From assembly GCA_965200765.1 (NCBI GenBank), contig OZ241380.1, forward strand, positions 3,038,001-3,102,000: DNA of 64,000 bases, read 5' to 3'. Position numbers and translations under genes: made by a program. The DNA is from G965200765 sp965200765 (GTDB lineage: Bacteria > Pseudomonadota > Gammaproteobacteria > Arenicellales > JAJDZL01). Under the pieces are notes generated by a model. That model ran no database searches, was not told the DNA's origin, and saw nothing but the letters and a program-made list of their open reading frames with translations. Each line of letters opens with the position of its first letter. Within the stretch, counting starts at the first letter, position 1. Below are positions 62,923 through 64,000 of this stretch, one piece after another.

Positions 62923-63020
62923 GATTGAGCCTCTCTGTAACATGTAAATGAGGTAGCATGTACTTTCTGTACAGAACTCCGAAATAACAAAATCAGCATC
63001 ATTTTGCTTTCTTCTCATGG

Positions 63021-63965
63021 TCAAGTGGCATCGATCAGTCTCCTGGCTACTGCGAATTCCATTCTTCTTCGATAATAGCCATCCTTTCTGACTCCCTTGA
63101 AAGGTGTCAAAAATATGTCATTCGTCTCTTTTCTAAATTCTTCGATTCGCTTGTTGAGTATTTTTACTAATGCAGGAATATTCCCGAATTCACCACTAAT
63201 TCTGGTTATGAACCTTGAAGATTCTTTAATTTGGTATTCTTCTACTTCACTTGCTTCACAGAATCGTATGGACGGTTCACGAATATTGTCAAAAGAAATA
63301 AACCCCAGTTCTCCTTCAAGGTCGTTGAAACGAACCTGTCTGTTACGAACTGGTTTGGGAATCTTGCCTTCCAAATCTTGCAAATATCCTGAAAAATTGT
63401 CGTCATAATAAATACTAATTTGAGAACTCGATTGCTTATTGAACAAAGCCAGGCAAACCGGATTCTCTGTGTCATTGAATATACTGTCATCATGAAGCAA
63501 AATGTAAACTGACAACCTTTCACGAAACAACCCGCTTTGCAAATAACTTGCAGGCACCAAAGCCGCAACATAGTCACAATCTTTAAGACATAGATCAAGA
63601 CAGTGCTTGTACAAGTCATCGAATTTCGTATTGACATAAGGCAATCCTCTCCTCGTTGCGGAATTTCGAGCTAGCCAAGGTGGATTCGTTACACATACTT
63701 CAAATCCTTGCGGAAACGATTTGATTGTGTTTCGCTGTTCGACCTCCTTATCAGCAGGAGCTATGTCATAAGAACTAAACTGCTTGCATAAATTGGATTC
63801 TTGTAGTGCTTTGACAATATTGTTTGAACCAGCAAAAGGTTCCAATATATGCTTGGAGTGCAATTCTATCTCTCCAGACCAATCCAAGAATGGTTGAAGT
63901 GTGAATGGGTTCCCACGTGTGTAAAACTGTCCTCTAGACCTTTTGTCTTCTATTTGCTTACCCAA
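63021..63965 (-). CDS. N6-adenine DNA methyltransferase (runs to window edge)
   Basis: At least 314 aa. RGQFYTRGNPFTLQPFLDW leads into motif I (HILEPFAGSNNIVKALQESN), then YDIAPADK and the catalytic NPPW (CVTNPPWLARNS): the TaqI/Eco57I-type arrangement for N6-adenine. The C-terminal part (QVRFNDLEGELGFISFDNIR onwards) may be the target-reading domain. The only nearby start is TTG 63965, and the frame stays open to base 64000, so the gene may begin outside the window. It lies 98 bp upstream of the OLD nuclease gene, on the same strand, suggesting a joint modification and defence unit. Confidence 0.83.
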   Translation of the reverse strand: MGKQIEDKRSRGQFYTRGNPFTLQPFLDWSGEIELHSKHILEPFAGSNNIVKALQESNLCKQFSSYDIAPADKEVEQRNTIKSFPQGFEVCVTNPPWLARNSATRRGLPYVNTKFDDLYKHCLDLCLKDCDYVAALVPASYLQSGLFRERLSVYILLHDDSIFNDTENPVCLALFNKQSSSQISIYYDDNFSGYLQDLEGKIPKPVRNRQVRFNDLEGELGFISFDNIREPSIRFCEASEVEEYQIKESSRFITRISGEFGNIPALVKILNKRIEEFRKETNDIFLTPFKGVRKDGYYRRRMEFAVARRLIDAT

Positions 63966-64000
63966 TTTTTCGTTCTCGATGCCGTTGCTCTGGTTTTCTG

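Overview
The window reads as a chromosome segment of a free-living or host-associated gammaproteobacterium. The pdxA-rsmA pair, the hemB-DUF971-ubiE-ubiJ-ubiB run (UbiJ is a proteobacterial ubiquinone factor), a ZnuABC/Zur zinc system, a TakP-like TRAP transporter and a CCA-encoding elongator tRNA-Met all fit. I cannot name a genus. Several starts are GTG or TTG.

Layout. 1-37.6 kb is mostly housekeeping with small accessory patches: a Fic protein at the left edge; a dctPQM TRAP operon; moaA and moaB; a DNA methyltransferase and an HNH nuclease separated by an IS5-type transposase remnant; a CDGSH protein; pdxA-rsmA; a long minus-strand block (adk, hemB, DUF971, ubiE, ubiJ, a frameshifted ubiB, two paralogous permeases); an amidotransferase; a TPR protein; an MNT-HEPN toxin-antitoxin pair with a clear palindromic promoter; rmuC; prmC; a two-membrane-helix protein facing a second methyltransferase; cysK; two acyl-CoA dehydrogenases; an aminotransferase; a BenE-type transporter; znuCB-zur and znuA facing each other over a Zur box; and tRNA-Met.

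37.6-64 kb is an accessory, defence-rich, AT-richer region. It holds a two-gene CBASS (patatin CapV plus CD-NTase), a RecQ-like helicase fused to a phosphoribosyltransferase and paired with a DprA-like protein (related to the ShosTA theme), a TIR-STAND NTPase, xth, a stand-alone ScoMcrA-type head domain, an AAA+ ATPase with a DUF7662-type partner, and an OLD-family ATPase/TOPRIM nuclease downstream of an N6-adenine methyltransferase that runs to the right edge.

Between the RecQ/DprA pair and the TIR protein lies the most unusual structure: a cassette present three times, made of a conserved upstream flank of about 250 bp, a secreted Sel1-like-repeat protein (13, 17 and 9 repeats), and a decayed VapBC module. 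Short IS21-like and IS5-like remnants and GC-rich hairpins lie between the copies. The copies vary by whole 108-bp repeats, some of them identical at DNA level, which points to recent amplification and diversification.

The best candidates for something not well described are the triplicated Sel1/VapBC cassette, the RecQ-PRTase/DprA pair, the OLD-methyltransferase pair and the AAA+/DUF7662 pair. All functional statements come from motif reading by eye; no database search was run.
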